Of a stretch of DNA of 51,328 nucleotides, positions 25,308-35,860 are shown in pieces (positions within the stretch are counted from its first letter, which is position 1; every line of letters starts with the position of its first letter). The DNA is from an uncultured Lachnospiraceae bacterium (GTDB lineage Bacteria > Bacillota > Clostridia > Lachnospirales > Lachnospiraceae), in NCBI GenBank assembly GCA_947174015.1, contig CAMWHJ010000017.1, positions 1 through 51,328 of the forward strand. The letters are read 5' to 3'. The position numbers were made by a program, and so were the translations under genes. A model generated the notes under the pieces. That model worked only from the letters and a program-made list of their open reading frames with translations, was not told where the DNA came from and ran no database searches.

Positions 25308-26424
25308 TTACTTATCTTTCTTTGTATTGAGCCACGCTAAATAGCCATTGATAAAGGGGTCAATTTTCCCGTCCATCACCCCATCCACATTGCTGATCTC
25401 AATATTTGTTCTGTGATCCTTTACCATAGTATATGGCTGCATCACGTAGGAACGGATTTGGCTGCCCCAGCCAATTTCCTTCACTTCTCCCCGAATGCCG
25501 GATGCCTTTTCTGCCTGTTCCTGCTGTTTCAGCAGATACAGTTTTGCCTTTAACATCTGCATTGCCTTGTCTTTATTCATGTGCTGAGAACGTTCGTTTT
25601 GGCATTGCACTACAATACCTGTTGGAAAATGGGTAATGCGAATGGCAGAAGAGGTCTTATTGATATGCTGACCACCGGCACCGCTGGAACGATACGTGTC
25701 CACACGGATATCTTCATCATTAATTTCAATGTCCACATCTTCCTCAATATCCGGCATAACATCTAAGGAGGCAAAGGAGGTCTGCCGCTTTCCTGCTGCA
25801 TTAAAAGGAGAGATACGCACCAAACGATGTACCCCCTTTTCTGCCTTTAGGAAACCATAAGCGTTGATACCATTGACCTGAAAAGTAACGGACTTAATTC
25901 CCGCCTCTTCTCCCTCTAAATAGTCCAATTCTTCTACGGAAAATCCCTTATTCTCAGCCCAGCGCAGATACATACGGTACAGCATACTGACCCAGTCACA
26001 GGCCTCTGTGCCTCCGGCACCGGAATGAAGTGTCAATATGGCATTGTCCTTGTCATATTCCCCGGAAAGCAATGTTTTTATCTTAATATCTTCATATTCT
26101 TTTTCCAGCTCTGCCAACTGCTCTTCTATTTCCGGAAGTACCTGAGCATCGTTTTCTTCATAGCCCATTTCCAATAATATCTCAATTTCCTCAAAGGTAT
26201 CCGTAAGCTTTTGATATGTCTCCACATCATCCTTCAGACTTTTCAATTCCTTCATGGCATTCTGGGAACGTTCTGTGTCATCCCAGAAATCCGGTGCCTC
26301 CATGTTTCGTTCTAATTCTTCAATTCTCTGACTCTTAACTTCTAAGTCAAAGTGAATCCCTCAATTCTGATAATGGTAATTTGTATTCGTTCAAACGTGT
26401 TTTGCATACATCTAATTCTACCAT
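25308..26424 (-). CDS. prfB: Peptide chain release factor 2, programmed +1 frameshift
   Basis: Releases the finished protein at UGA and UAA codons. The gene begins at the ATG 26424 (MVELDVCKTRLNEYK), meets an in-frame TGA at 26349-26347 after 25 codons, and continues in the +1 frame to 25308, giving 371 residues, the normal size. The codon-recognition tripeptide SPF (RISPFNAAGKRQ) and the catalytic GGQ (SGAGGQHINKT) are present. Reading only the main frame from the Met in NMEAPDFWDD would lose the first 40 residues. It lies 15 bp behind secA, a common arrangement. Confidence 0.97.
26346..26362 (-). promoter_or_regulatory. RF2 autoregulatory frameshift site
   Basis: On the minus strand GAGGGATTCACTTTGAC: a Shine-Dalgarno-like AGGG, then the slippery CTT followed by stop TGA and C. 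This matches the E. coli prfB site (CTTTGAC with internal ribosome site). Low RF2 lets the ribosome slip to +1. Confidence 0.96.
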
Positions 26425-26439
26425 AAAATCACCTCTTTC

Positions 26440-29004
26440 TTACGCTTTTCTGCCACAACACTGTTTATATTTTTTGCCGCTGCCGCAGGGACATGGATCA
26501 TTAGGATATACCTTTGCTGCCGATTTTTTTACCGGTCCTTTGGCTGCCTCATCTTTGTTGGTTCCTGTAACCTTAGCCACCTGCTCACGCTCTACTTTCT
26601 GTTCAATGCGCACATGAAGCAGAAGTTTAACAGTATCTTCATAAATGGCATTGGTCATTTCATCAAACATATCAAAACCACTGAGTCTGTACTCGATCAA
26701 TGGATCTCTTTGTCCGAAAGCCTGCAAACCGATTCCCTGCTTTAGCTGTTCCATATCATCGATATGATCCATCCACTTCCTGTCAATCACCTTTAATAAC
26801 ACCACGCGTTCCAATTCACGAATCGCCTGTGCATCCGGAAATTCTGCTTCCTTTTCCTCATAAAGCTTTACCGCTTCTTCCTTTAACATCTGCTTTAAGG
26901 AATTCTTCTTTAGATTTTTCACACGTTCTGGTGTCAGTTCCTTTATGGGAATAATAGGAATCAATAACTGATTTAATTCCCGCAAATCCCAGTCCTCCGG
27001 AAGTGCATCATCACCAATGGCAGTATCTACCTTGCTCTCCACCTGTTCCACAATCATCTTGTAGATAACATCACGCATACTTTCACCGTCTAAGACACGT
27101 CTTCTCTCTTCGTAGATAATCTCTCTCTGCTCGTTCATAACCTGATCATATTCTAACAGATTTTTTCGAATGCCAAAGTTATTGGTTTCAATCTTAGACT
27201 GTGCCTTTTCAATGGCATTAGTGAGCATCTTGTGCTCAATCTGCTCATTTTCCGGCACACCCAGCGTGTTGAACATTTCCATTAACTTCTCGGAACCAAA
27301 GAGGCGCATCAAATCATCTTCCAAGGAGATAAAGAATCTTGACTCACCTGGATCTCCCTGACGTCCAGAACGACCACGGAGCTGATTGTCAATACGTCTG
27401 GATTCGTGACGCTCTGTACCGATAATTTTCAGACCGCCCACTTCTCTGGACTTTTCATCCAATTTAATATCGGTACCACGACCAGCCATATTGGTGGCAA
27501 TGGTTACTGCACCGTGAATACCCGCATCTGCCACAATCTCTGCTTCCTGCTCATGGAATTTAGCATTCAATACCTTGTGGGGGATACCTTCCTTACTGAG
27601 CATTTTGCTTAACAATTCGGAAGTTTCAATGGTAATGGTACCTACCAATACCGGCTGTCCTTTCTTGTTTGCCTCCACAATTTCATTTACAACTGCTTTG
27701 AATTTTTCTTTTTTAGTCTTATATACTGCATCCTGCAAATCGATACGGGCTACCGGTTTATTGGTGGGGATTTCAATAACATCCATACCATAAATTTCAC
27801 GAAATTCTTTTTCTTCTGTCTGGGCGGTACCAGTCATACCGGATTTCTTTGTATATTTATTAAAGAAATTCTGGAAAGTTATGGTTGCCAGAGTTTTACT
27901 CTCTCTCTTTACCTTAACCTTTTCCTTTGCCTCTATTGCTTGATGAAGTCCGTCTGAGTATCTTCGTCCCGGCATGATACGTCCTGTAAATTCATCTACG
28001 ATTAATACCTGATCGTCCTTTACCACATAATCCTGATCTCTGAACATTAAGTTATGGGCACGAAGTGCGAGAATAATATTGTGCTGGATTTCCAAATTAT
28101 CCGGGTCTGCCAGATTTTCAATCTGGAAAAATTTCTCAACCTTCTTCACACCCTCTTCTGTCAGATTCACAATCTTGTCCTTCTCGTTGACAATAAAGTC
28201 ACCACTTTCCTCAATGACTTCACCCATGATGGCTCCCATCTTGGAAAATTCGCCGCTTTCCTCACCACGTTTTAACTGACGTGCCAGAATATCACAAGTT
28301 TCGTAAAGCTTAGTAGACTTACTGCTCTGACCGGAAATGATCAGGGGAGTTCTTGCCTCGTCAATTAAAACGGAATCCACCTCATCGATGATGGCATAGT
28401 GCAAATCTCTCAATACCAGCTGCTCTTTATAGACCACCATGTTATCACGAAGATAGTCAAAGCCCAATTCGTTGTTGGTAACATATGTAATATCACAGGC
28501 ATAGGCAGCTCTTCGCTCGTCATTGTCCATGCTGTTTAATACAATACCAACCTTCAAACCTAAAAATTCATGAATTTGTGCCATCCACTCGGCATCACGC
28601 TTTGCCAGATAATCATTGACGGTAACAATATGAACACCTTTGCCCTCCAGTGCATTCAGATATGCCGGCAATGTGGACACCAATGTCTTACCTTCACCAG
28701 TACGCATCTCCGAAATACGTCCCTGATGCAAAATAATACCGCCGATAAGCTGTACTCTGTAATGTTCCATGTTCAGCACACGGCGTCCCGCTTCCCTTAC
28801 AACTGCAAATGCCTCTGGTAAAACATCATCTAAGGTTTCTCCTTTGGCCAGTCTGTCTTTAAATTCCTTTGTCTTGCCTTTCAGTTCTTCCTCCGACAAA
28901 GCCATCATCTCCGGACGAAGCCCCTCAATCTTGTCAACAATGGGGTAAATACGCTTTAACTCTCTCTCACTATGCGTTCCAAAAATTTTTTCAACTAACT
29001 TCAT
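26440..29004 (-). CDS. secA: Preprotein translocase ATPase SecA
   Basis: Motor that drives unfolded preproteins through SecYEG. 854 residues. Walker [40 protein letters not shown] (Walker B and following), the preprotein cross-linking domain, second RecA fold with [11 protein letters not shown] and [10 protein letters not shown], helical scaffold, and a C-terminal zinc motif [13 protein letters not shown] that binds SecB or ribosomes. The start [19 protein letters not shown] is typical and follows TAGGAG. The copy C repeat lies upstream. Confidence 0.98.
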   Translation of the reverse strand: MKLVEKIFGTHSERELKRIYPIVDKIEGLRPEMMALSEEELKGKTKEFKDRLAKGETLDDVLPEAFAVVREAGRRVLNMEHYRVQLIGGIILHQGRISEMRTGEGKTLVSTLPAYLNALEGKGVHIVTVNDYLAKRDAEWMAQIHEFLGLKVGIVLNSMDNDERRAAYACDITYVTNNELGFDYLRDNMVVYKEQLVLRDLHYAIIDEVDSVLIDEARTPLIISGQSSKSTKLYETCDILARQLKRGEESGEFSKMGAIMGEVIEESGDFIVNEKDKIVNLTEEGVKKVEKFFQIENLADPDNLEIQHNIILALRAHNLMFRDQDYVVKDDQVLIVDEFTGRIMPGRRYSDGLHQAIEAKEKVKVKRESKTLATITFQNFFNKYTKKSGMTGTAQTEEKEFREIYGMDVIEIPTNKPVARIDLQDAVYKTKKEKFKAVVNEIVEANKKGQPVLVGTITIETSELLSKMLSKEGIPHKVLNAKFHEQEAEIVADAGIHGAVTIATNMAGRGTDIKLDEKSREVGGLKIIGTERHESRRIDNQLRGRSGRQGDPGESRFFISLEDDLMRLFGSEKLMEMFNTLGVPENEQIEHKMLTNAIEKAQSKIETNNFGIRKNLLEYDQVMNEQREIIYEERRRVLDGESMRDVIYKMIVEQVESKVDTAIGDDALPEDWDLRELNQLLIPIIPIKELTPERVKNLKKNSLKQMLKEEAVKLYEEKEAEFPDAQAIRELERVVLLKVIDRKWMDHIDDMEQLKQGIGLQAFGQRDPLIEYRLSGFDMFDEMTNAIYEDTVKLLLHVRIEQKVEREQVAKVTGTNKDEAAKGPVKKSAAKVYPNDPCPCGSGKKYKQCCGRKA

Positions 29005-29157
29005 ACTATACTCCTACATATTTTACCTTTTATCAATCGATTGTAACTGGGCAGTTAATGCACAGTCCTATCCTAAATAGCTATAATCTATTTTTCCATT
29101 GTACCACCACATAAGACTTTTCACAATAAAATTTTCATAAATTTTGCAACATATTTT

Positions 29158-29290
29158 GTAACTGTTCCGTAGGTCTGTGCATTTACTGCACAGACCGTAA
29201 GAAAAAGTGGATATAACAGGCAAAGAACCATTGCCGTAGGCAATTTTGCATGGTTCTTTGCTCGTAACTATGAAGGTACTGAATAGTTAC
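29158..29290 (+). repeat. 133-bp palindromic MITE-like repeat, copy C
   Basis: Same length as copy B (4037-4169) with only a few differences (for example TTCCG in place of TTCAG near the left end). It lies in the secA-hpf gap. Together with a weaker GTAACTGGGCAGTTAATGCA fragment at 29041-29060 it accounts for most of the 29005-29367 non-coding stretch. Confidence 0.9.
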
Positions 29291-29367
29291 CATATTTTTA
29301 ACATATTCTTCCTAAAAGGCTGTTCCAACAACCAAATCACTGAAAAATTCTCATATTTTCCCAATAG

Positions 29368-29396
29368 AAAAGGACAGATACCATATCTGCCCTTTT
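29368..29396 (-). terminator. Terminator behind hpf
   Basis: AAAAGG-CAGATA pairs with TATCTG-CCTTTT around a short loop, 7 bp from the hpf stop codon. The T-rich side on the minus strand is TTTTCT. Confidence 0.7.
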
Positions 29397-29402
29397 CACG
29401 CC

Positions 29403-29930
29403 CTAGAATTCCGGTTCAATTAAACCGTATGTGTTTCCTTTTCTCTTATAAACCACATTAACCTCATCGGTTTCTGCATTGCAGAACATGAAGAAATTAT
29501 GTCCTAACAGCTCCATTTGGATGCAGGCATCCTCTGGATACATTGGCTTTACACCAAATTTCTTGGTTCGAATAATGCTGATTTCATCTTCACTTTCATA
29601 ATCATTATCAATAAATTCCTGGTTAAAATTAGCACTTCCCTGCTTTGCATCCACCAATTTATTCTTATATTTTTTCAGCTGACGCTCTATGACTTCTTCC
29701 ACTAAGTCAATGGAAACGTACATATCATTGCTTACCTGCTCTGAACGAATAATGTTGCCTTTTACCGGGATGGTAACTTCTATTTTTTGTCTTTCCTTTT
29801 CCACGCTTAAGGTTACATGTATTTCTGTATCCTGTGTAAAATATCTCTCTAATTTTCCGATTTTCTCCTCTATTGCCGCTCTAAGCCCCTCCGTAATCTC
29901 AATGTTTCTTCCTGTAATCACAAACTTCAT
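29403..29930 (-). CDS. hpf: Ribosome hibernation promoting factor, long form
   Basis: 175 residues from the ATG at 29930 (MKFVITGRNIEITEGLR), with AGGAG nine bases upstream; a longer open frame to 29981 lacks support. Residues 1-100 are the S30AE/YfiA domain that blocks the ribosome decoding centre; residues 118-175 (IIRTKKFGVKPMYPEDACIQMELLGHNFFMFCNAETDEVNVVYKRKGNTYGLIEP) form the C-terminal dimerisation domain that joins two 70S ribosomes into a 100S dimer. Monocistronic, with own promoter and terminator. Confidence 0.96.
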   Translation of the reverse strand: MKFVITGRNIEITEGLRAAIEEKIGKLERYFTQDTEIHVTLSVEKERQKIEVTIPVKGNIIRSEQVSNDMYVSIDLVEEVIERQLKKYKNKLVDAKQGSANFNQEFIDNDYESEDEISIIRTKKFGVKPMYPEDACIQMELLGHNFFMFCNAETDEVNVVYKRKGNTYGLIEPEF

Positions 29931-30028
29931 GATGTCCAACTCCTTTCGGTTTCCCTTATTCCTGATGGTCATTGCCACCAAATATATGTATTATCCAAGC
30001 TTTTCAGCTTGTCTTTCACATATATTTT

Positions 30029-30056
30029 ATTATAGCATATTTTTATTTATTTTCAA
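30029..30056 (-). promoter_or_regulatory. Promoter of hpf
   Basis: TTGAAA (30056-30051), 16 bases, TATAAT (30034-30029) with TG before the -10 (TGCTATAAT). A small hairpin CAAGCT/AGCTTG follows in the leader. Confidence 0.78.
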
Positions 30057-30093
30057 TCTTTTTTGTGAAATTCAATAAATTTTTATATATTTC

Positions 30094-30139
30094 AAAAGGA
30101 GTATTTAGAAATTTTAAACATTTCTTAAATACTCCTTTT
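30094..30139. terminator. Terminator behind the S41 protease gene
   Basis: Perfect 14-bp stem AAAAGGAGTATTTA/TAAATACTCCTTTT, T-rich on both sides, 10 bp from the protease stop codon. Confidence 0.85.
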
Positions 30140-30148
30140 AAAATCTGT

Positions 30149-31372
30149 TTATTTGTTTGTTAAGATTTCTATTGCCTTTTGCAGTTGATTGTCTGTTTCA
30201 TCCTCCAGATATTTTTGAGAATCAAATTCCAGAGTAATATCCGGCTCTATTCCGGTACCATGGATGCATACACCCTTTGGTGTGTAATATTTCGAAATAG
30301 TTACCTTCATCGCAGATCCGTCTCCCAAACTAATCATCTGCTGTACAATACCTTTGCCAAAGGTGGTGGTTCCGATTAAGGTTCCCACCCCATAATCCTT
30401 CACTGCTCCGGCAAAGATTTCAGAAGCACTGGCACTGTTGCCATTGACTAAAACTGCCAGTGGTATGTCTATCTTGTGTTCTTCGTCAGAAGTATAATTG
30501 TCACGATTTCCATACTTATCCTCATGGTATACAATCATTCCCTCCGGCAAAACCGTATCCAGAATATTAGCTACTACACTTAAACCGCCTCCAGGATTAT
30601 TTCGCAAATCCACAATCAAGGAAGTCATTCCCTGATTCTTTAATGCTTCGTAAGCTTCATTCCACTGCTGAAGGGTAATTTCATCAAATTCCGAGATAAT
30701 GATATAACCCATATTATTTTCCAGCATTTCATATTCTACTGTGGGAACCGAGATGGTTTTGCGAAGAATCTCCAAGTCCTGCTCTTCTCCGTTTCTAAGG
30801 ATTGTCAGTGTTACAGCGGTGCCTTCTAAGCCTTTCACACGGCTTACCACCTCAGTTAAATCAATGCCAGTAACTTCTTCACCATCCACCTTATATACGA
30901 TGTCATCTGTCTGTAAACCTGCCTCCTTGGCAGGTGAGCCCTCAAAAGCTTTTACAATGGTAATAATTCCTGTTTCTGCATTTTCAATAAGAGAGGCACC
31001 AATGCCGCAGTACTTACCCTCATAGGATTCTTGAAAAGAGTCATATTCCTCCTTAGTATAATATACAGAATAAGGATCACCCAATGCATCCAGCATTCCC
31101 TTATAGACACCTTCCTGTACATCTTTTATCTGTTCCTCTTCTAAGTAATACTTATCGATTACCTTCTGTACGGCTTCTGCCTTTTCAGCAACCTCCTTGG
31201 TAATAATCGTATTATTGGCAGTGCTGCTGCCATCAAAAAGAGCTGAATATCTGCCTGCCCCAAAGGCAATCACAATACCCCCAGCCACAAGAATTATGTT
31301 TCTGATTTTTGCAAATAATTTCTTTTTTTTGTTTTCCCCGACTCCTTGTAGGCTGATTTCATTTTCTTCCAT
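30149..31372 (-). CDS. S41 C-terminal processing peptidase (CtpA/CtpB type)
   Basis: 407 residues, membrane-anchored and acting outside the cytoplasm. One N-terminal helix (about 25-45), cap region, PDZ domain (about 120-200, YCGIGASLIENAETGIITIVKAFEG), and a catalytic core with NGNSASASEIFAGAV (nucleophilic Ser in 313-317) and TTFGKGIVQQ (Lys340, Gln344). Complete Ser-Lys dyad. It follows the M23 hydrolase gene in the ftsE-ftsX-M23-ctp series, a group linked to cell-wall hydrolysis, so it may process cell-wall enzymes. Confidence 0.93.
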   Translation of the reverse strand: MEENEISLQGVGENKKKKLFAKIRNIILVAGGIVIAFGAGRYSALFDGSSTANNTIITKEVAEKAEAVQKVIDKYYLEEEQIKDVQEGVYKGMLDALGDPYSVYYTKEEYDSFQESYEGKYCGIGASLIENAETGIITIVKAFEGSPAKEAGLQTDDIVYKVDGEEVTGIDLTEVVSRVKGLEGTAVTLTILRNGEEQDLEILRKTISVPTVEYEMLENNMGYIIISEFDEITLQQWNEAYEALKNQGMTSLIVDLRNNPGGGLSVVANILDTVLPEGMIVYHEDKYGNRDNYTSDEEHKIDIPLAVLVNGNSASASEIFAGAVKDYGVGTLIGTTTFGKGIVQQMISLGDGSAMKVTISKYYTPKGVCIHGTGIEPDITLEFDSQKYLEDETDNQLQKAIEILTNK

Positions 31373-31476
31373 AACTGATTCTTATTTCCTCCACTATTTT
31401 CTTCTAAGTCAAATGGTAACAGCTCTGCCAATGCACAGTTCTTGCCAGAAACCGTTACGTCAAAATACTTATGTAA

Positions 31477-32838
31477 TTATCTGCTGAGATAACTCATGGG
31501 ATCCACATATTCTCCATTAAGGCGCACACCAAAATGCAGGTGGTTTCCGTTGGAACGTCCAGTGGTTCCCACTGCTGCAATCAGTTCACCCTTGCTTACC
31601 TTCTGCCCTGAGGTTACAAACAAAGCGGACGCATGCATATAAATGGTATAAAGACCATCACCATGGGCAATCATTACATAATTCCCCATAGAATCATTAA
31701 AATCTGCACCCACCACCGTTCCATCATAGGCGGCTAAGATATCCGAACCTGCCGGTGCTGCCATATCCAGACCATTGTGGAACTTTTCCACTCCAAGGGT
31801 AGGATGCATTCGCATACCAAATTCCGAAGAAATTCTAGTATAAGATGGGCAGGGCCAAGCAAACATACCTCCATCATAGGTCTGTCTTCCACCACCGCCA
31901 TTTTCACCGCTTTGAGCGTTTGCCAGCATTTCTGCCCGCCTTGCGGCTGCCTCTAACTCACCGATCACCTGATTCTGTTCCCGAATGTCTGCCTCATATT
32001 CTTCAATTAACTCTTCTTTGCTGGCAATTTGACCGGTAACCGTATCCAGTTCTGCCTCCTTGGCAGACACCAGAAATTCGATGGATGCAATTTTATCCCT
32101 GGTATCCTGCTCCTGTATTGCCAGTTCCTGTTGTTCCTGCAAAAGACGTTTCTCCAGAGCTTCCACATTTTTTCGGGTTTCCTCAAAAGTATTCAGCATA
32201 TCTCTGTCATATTGCGACACACTGGTAATGTAATCTGCCTTATTTAAAAAATCTGCCATAGACTTAGATTCCAGAAAAAGTGAAATATACTGGGTATTTC
32301 CCTGCTCATACATATATTTTATGCGCACTTTCATATCTTCATACTGTTTTTCTTCCACTTCTTTGGCATGTTCCACATCTTTCTGTGCATTTACCACCTC
32401 TGCAATTTTATCCTGCAATTTTTCCTCCAGTTGTGCCAGCTGTTCATTTACTGTGGAAAGTTCTGTGTCCAATGTCTGTACACTGCCTTCCACCTTGCTT
32501 TTCATACCCTGCAAATCTGACAGCATCTTCTTTGCCGCATCCAGTCCCTGCTCCATGGTTGCTTTTTGTTCTTTTGCAGAATCCACTGCCTGATTTGCCT
32601 TTTTTACTGCGGCAGAACTGGGAGAAACTGCCTTCCCCGTTGGCGTAACACTGGTTTCCACACCAGTACTCTCCTGCTTTTCTTCTGTTTCTTGATTTTC
32701 ACTTTCTTCTGCACCTTCGGTCTCATCCCCATTGGGAGTCTGGGTGAGCTCTGCACCTTCGGTTGCATAAGCATAACACACTCCCTGCAGCAAAAACGCA
32801 GTCAAACATCCTGCCAAAAATAACTTTCTCTTCATCAT
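31477..32838 (-). CDS. M23-family murein hydrolase with coiled coil (EnvC/NlpD-like)
   Basis: 453 residues. Signal peptide (MMKRKLFLAGCLTAFLLQG, about 1-27), a Glu/Thr/Ser linker, a long coiled coil (about 80-305), then an M23 peptidase domain. The metal-site residues are present: FHNGLDMAAP (H...D) and HLHFGVR (HxH), so it is likely an active endopeptidase rather than an EnvC-like activator. It lies 20 bp behind ftsX; coiled-coil M23 proteins of this type are controlled by FtsEX in the membrane (PcsB, CwlO, EnvC). Confidence 0.93.
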   Translation of the reverse strand: MMKRKLFLAGCLTAFLLQGVCYAYATEGAELTQTPNGDETEGAEESENQETEEKQESTGVETSVTPTGKAVSPSSAAVKKANQAVDSAKEQKATMEQGLDAAKKMLSDLQGMKSKVEGSVQTLDTELSTVNEQLAQLEEKLQDKIAEVVNAQKDVEHAKEVEEKQYEDMKVRIKYMYEQGNTQYISLFLESKSMADFLNKADYITSVSQYDRDMLNTFEETRKNVEALEKRLLQEQQELAIQEQDTRDKIASIEFLVSAKEAELDTVTGQIASKEELIEEYEADIREQNQVIGELEAAARRAEMLANAQSGENGGGGRQTYDGGMFAWPCPSYTRISSEFGMRMHPTLGVEKFHNGLDMAAPAGSDILAAYDGTVVGADFNDSMGNYVMIAHGDGLYTIYMHASALFVTSGQKVSKGELIAAVGTTGRSNGNHLHFGVRLNGEYVDPMSYLSR

Positions 32839-32858
32839 TTTACTTTGTCTCCTTTAAA

Positions 32859-33767
32859 CTATACACGCAAATGTTTTCTTATGGTTACAAAGCTTCCTAT
32901 AAATCCAATTCCCACTCCCAGACATAGCGAAACCGGTATCAGACGTTCAAACACATCACTGACAGCAATAAACTGCAGCCAGTTTCCCAATCCTATAATC
33001 TTATTGTTCATATAATTTATCACTGTATTATAAAAGTAATAGAGCACTAACAGAGGAATTACAGATCCCACCAGACCAATGATAACCCCTTCTACAATAA
33101 ATGGTGCCTTTACAAAAATATCCGTAGCCCCCATAAGTTTCATGATGGCTATCTCTTCTTTTCGCACTGCGATACCAATGGTTACCGTGTTGCTGATTAA
33201 GAAGATGGAAACCGCCATCAAAATCACAATCACGGATATGGTTACATAACCTATCAGCATGTTAAAGCTGGATAACGTAGTTGCAACCACATCGGAGGAT
33301 TTCACATCACGAACACCATCAATGGAATAAATGAAATTCACCAATTCTTCCTGCTGAGATACATCATTGAGATATACCTGATAGTTTGCAGCATTTGCCA
33401 AGGGATTGTCATCCTCAAACACCGCTGCTAATTCCTGCTTGCCCTGAAAATACACTTCTTTAAATTCTTCCCAAGCCGCTTCCGCAGATACATAATGAGT
33501 ATCTGCCACCTCGGAACGTTTTTCTATCTTGTTTCCTATATTGTGGATTTCTTCCTCTGACAATTCTTCGTCAAAAAATACGGTAACCGCCACGCTGGAT
33601 TCCACTTCTGCAACAATATTTCTAAAGTTCATTACCACCGCAAAAAATATACCAAACAGAAAAATACAGGCTGACATGGTACCAATGGATGCCAGCGAGA
33701 ACATTTTATTCTTATAAATACTTTTAAATCCCTGCTTGAAGGTATATCCGATTCCATTAAGCTTCAT
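32859..33767 (-). CDS. ftsX: Cell division membrane protein FtsX
   Basis: 302 residues with four membrane helices: FSLASIGTMSACIFLFGIFF near the N-terminus, a large extracellular loop (about 50-170) and the C-terminal three-helix block (IGYVTISVIVILMAVSIFLI, VEGVIIGLVGSVIPLLVLYYF, ERLIPVSLCLGVGIGFIGSF). The ATG at 33767 follows GGAGG by eight bases; the longer frame to 33848 has no support. It overlaps ftsE by 11 bp. With FtsE it passes a conformational signal to the extracellular M23 enzyme. Confidence 0.95.
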   Translation of the reverse strand: MKLNGIGYTFKQGFKSIYKNKMFSLASIGTMSACIFLFGIFFAVVMNFRNIVAEVESSVAVTVFFDEELSEEEIHNIGNKIEKRSEVADTHYVSAEAAWEEFKEVYFQGKQELAAVFEDDNPLANAANYQVYLNDVSQQEELVNFIYSIDGVRDVKSSDVVATTLSSFNMLIGYVTISVIVILMAVSIFLISNTVTIGIAVRKEEIAIMKLMGATDIFVKAPFIVEGVIIGLVGSVIPLLVLYYFYNTVINYMNNKIIGLGNWLQFIAVSDVFERLIPVSLCLGVGIGFIGSFVTIRKHLRV

Positions 33768-34443
33768 AGATATATCCTCCTTCTTCCTCATCACTGACAA
33801 TAACACCCTTTTGCATGGTGACAACACGTTTCTGCATGGCATCCACAATTTCCCGGTTATGGGTTACCACTAAGACAGTGGTGCCGTTTTTGTTTACCTG
33901 TGCCAACAGCTTCATAATGTCCCATGAATTTTTCGGATCCAAGTTACCCGTAGGCTCATCTGCCAAAAGAATATCCGGCTGATTCACCAACGCTCTTGCC
34001 AAAGCCACTCTCTGCTGTTCTCCACCAGACAATTCCTTCGGAAATGACTTGTACTTTTCTGCCAGCCCCACCATAGAAAGCATTTTAGGTACCCGCTTTT
34101 TAATATCCTTATTGGGTACTTGTATAATTCTCTGTGCAAAGGCAATATTTTCATACACATCCCGATCCTTTAAAAGGCGAAAATCCTGAAATACTACGCC
34201 AATATTTCTGCGGTATTTTGGTACATTTCTGTGCTTTAAGGTACTTAAATCTGTGCCGTTGACGGTTATTGTGCCCTCGGTAGGCTCCAGCTCTTTTAAC
34301 AACAACTTAATTAGTGTGGATTTTCCAGAGCCGCTGTTGCCCACCACAAAGACAAATTCTCCCGGCTCAATATGCAGATTCACACCATTTAATGCCGGTT
34401 GTCCACTTGCATAACTCTTACTTACGTTATCAAGATCAATCAT
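33757..34443 (-). CDS. ftsE: Cell division ATP-binding protein FtsE
   Basis: 228 residues from the ATG at 34443 (MIDLDNVSKSYASGQPALNG), after GGGAGG; the longer frame to 34518 is unlikely. Walker A GNSGSGKSTLIKLLL, FQDFRLLKDRDVYENIAF, signature ELSGGEQQRVALARA and Walker B DILLADEPTGNLDP are all present. Partner of FtsX. Energises the switch that turns on peptidoglycan cleavage at division or during elongation. Confidence 0.96.
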   Translation of the reverse strand: MIDLDNVSKSYASGQPALNGVNLHIEPGEFVFVVGNSGSGKSTLIKLLLKELEPTEGTITVNGTDLSTLKHRNVPKYRRNIGVVFQDFRLLKDRDVYENIAFAQRIIQVPNKDIKKRVPKMLSMVGLAEKYKSFPKELSGGEQQRVALARALVNQPDILLADEPTGNLDPKNSWDIMKLLAQVNKNGTTVLVVTHNREIVDAMQKRVVTMQKGVIVSDEEEGGYIYEA

Positions 34444-34529
34444 TTCTGTTCCTCCCGGTACAAACACCATTACCCTCAAATATCCAGAGGCAGTGTTTAG
34501 TCTCTGGATACCTGGCATAAGTACATGTT

Positions 34530-35615
34530 TTAATAATCAAATGTTTCCATATATTTCATGTATCGGACTACCATCAATGCAATGCGGAAGGTAATCGCAT
34601 CCTCAAATACTCTAAGATCTAATCCGGTACTCTTCTGAAGCTTATCCAAACGATAAACCAGTGTGTTTCTGTGGATGTACAGTTGTCTGGATGTCTCTGA
34701 AACATTCAGACTATTCTCAAAAAACTTGTTAATGGTAGTTAAGGTCTCTTCGTCAAATTCATCAGGAGACTTACCATCGAAAATTTCTTTGATAAACATT
34801 TTGCACAATGGAATCGGAAGCTGGTAAATCAATCTGCCAATGCCAAGGGAACTGTATGCAATCACATCCCGTTCACTAAAGAAGATTTTTCCCACATCCA
34901 ATGCCATCTTGGCTTCCTTATAGGAACGGGACACTTCTTTAATTTCGTTGACTATTGTACCATAAGCCACATGGGCTTCGCAATTATCTTCCTGAAATAA
35001 ATTCAAAATAACTTTCGCCGTCTTCTCCATATCTTCATAACTTTCGGATTCTGACAGTTCCTTCACCACAATAATATTCTTCTCGTCCACTGCGGTGACA
35101 AAATCTTTGGACTTACCTCCAAACAAACCACGGACATTTTCTAGAATTCTACCTTCTTTGTCATTCTTTGACTCCACAATAAATACCACTCTTCTGACCT
35201 CAGTATCAATATGAAGCTTTTTGGAACGATTGTAGATATCCACCAAAAGCAGATTATCCAGCAAAAGATTTTTAATAAAGTTATCCTTGTCAAATCTCTC
35301 TTTATATGCTACCAGAAGATTCTGAATTTGAAAAGCTGCAATTTTTCCCACCATATATACATCATCATTGATACCACCGGCAATCAATACATATTCCAGT
35401 TGGTTGTCATCATAGACTTTAAAAAACTGATACCCCTGTACCTCCTGGCTGTCTGCCGGGGATTCTACAAAAGCAGAAATTGCCGGTTCGCATTCCTCTA
35501 TCCCTTCTACTGTGGTTGCCAACACATGACCTTCCGTATCCACAATTCCCAATTCGATTCTGGTGATGGCTTTCAGACCATCAATTGTATTTTGTAAAAT
35601 CTGATTTGAAATCAT
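34530..35615 (-). CDS. CdaR/PucR-family transcriptional regulator
   Basis: 361 residues from the ATG at 35615 (MISNQILQNTIDGLKAI), which has GGAGG seven bases upstream; the frame is open to 35687. An N-terminal sugar-diacid-recognition-like domain (about 1-130), a degenerate GGDEF-like middle part (VRRVVFIVESKNDKEGRI..., AHVAYGTIVNEIKEVSRSYKEAKMAL) and the C-terminal PucR helix-turn-helix (NKFFENSLNVSETSRQLYIHRNTLVYRLDKLQKSTG). Its position ahead of ftsEX is conserved in related Clostridia by my recollection; the ligand is unknown. Confidence 0.88.
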   Translation of the reverse strand: MISNQILQNTIDGLKAITRIELGIVDTEGHVLATTVEGIEECEPAISAFVESPADSQEVQGYQFFKVYDDNQLEYVLIAGGINDDVYMVGKIAAFQIQNLLVAYKERFDKDNFIKNLLLDNLLLVDIYNRSKKLHIDTEVRRVVFIVESKNDKEGRILENVRGLFGGKSKDFVTAVDEKNIIVVKELSESESYEDMEKTAKVILNLFQEDNCEAHVAYGTIVNEIKEVSRSYKEAKMALDVGKIFFSERDVIAYSSLGIGRLIYQLPIPLCKMFIKEIFDGKSPDEFDEETLTTINKFFENSLNVSETSRQLYIHRNTLVYRLDKLQKSTGLDLRVFEDAITFRIALMVVRYMKYMETFDY

Positions 35616-35827
35616 ACAGTAACCTCCGTTTCTGTGTATGTTGTTTTTCCACCCCTGACAAACAACATCCATGCTCATATAGTTCATGCCTTAGAGTTAT
35701 TTTAATACAATTTCAACAAAAAATAAAGTAAAAATTTGATTTTTTTGTCATCTTTTTTATACAACATTACGATATCTAAAAAATTCACCAAAACGCTGCC
35801 CTTTTCCTGGTTTTTTTCTCTCCCATC

Positions 35828-35836
35828 TGCTATAAT
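35828..35836 (+). promoter_or_regulatory. Extended -10 promoter of yjfB
   Basis: TGCTATAAT with no good -35, 25 bases before the yjfB start codon. The divergent gap 35616-35827 contains AT-rich DNA but no further clear site. Confidence 0.6.
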
Positions 35837-35860
35837 GGTAGAAAATAGGAGGTGACTGCT

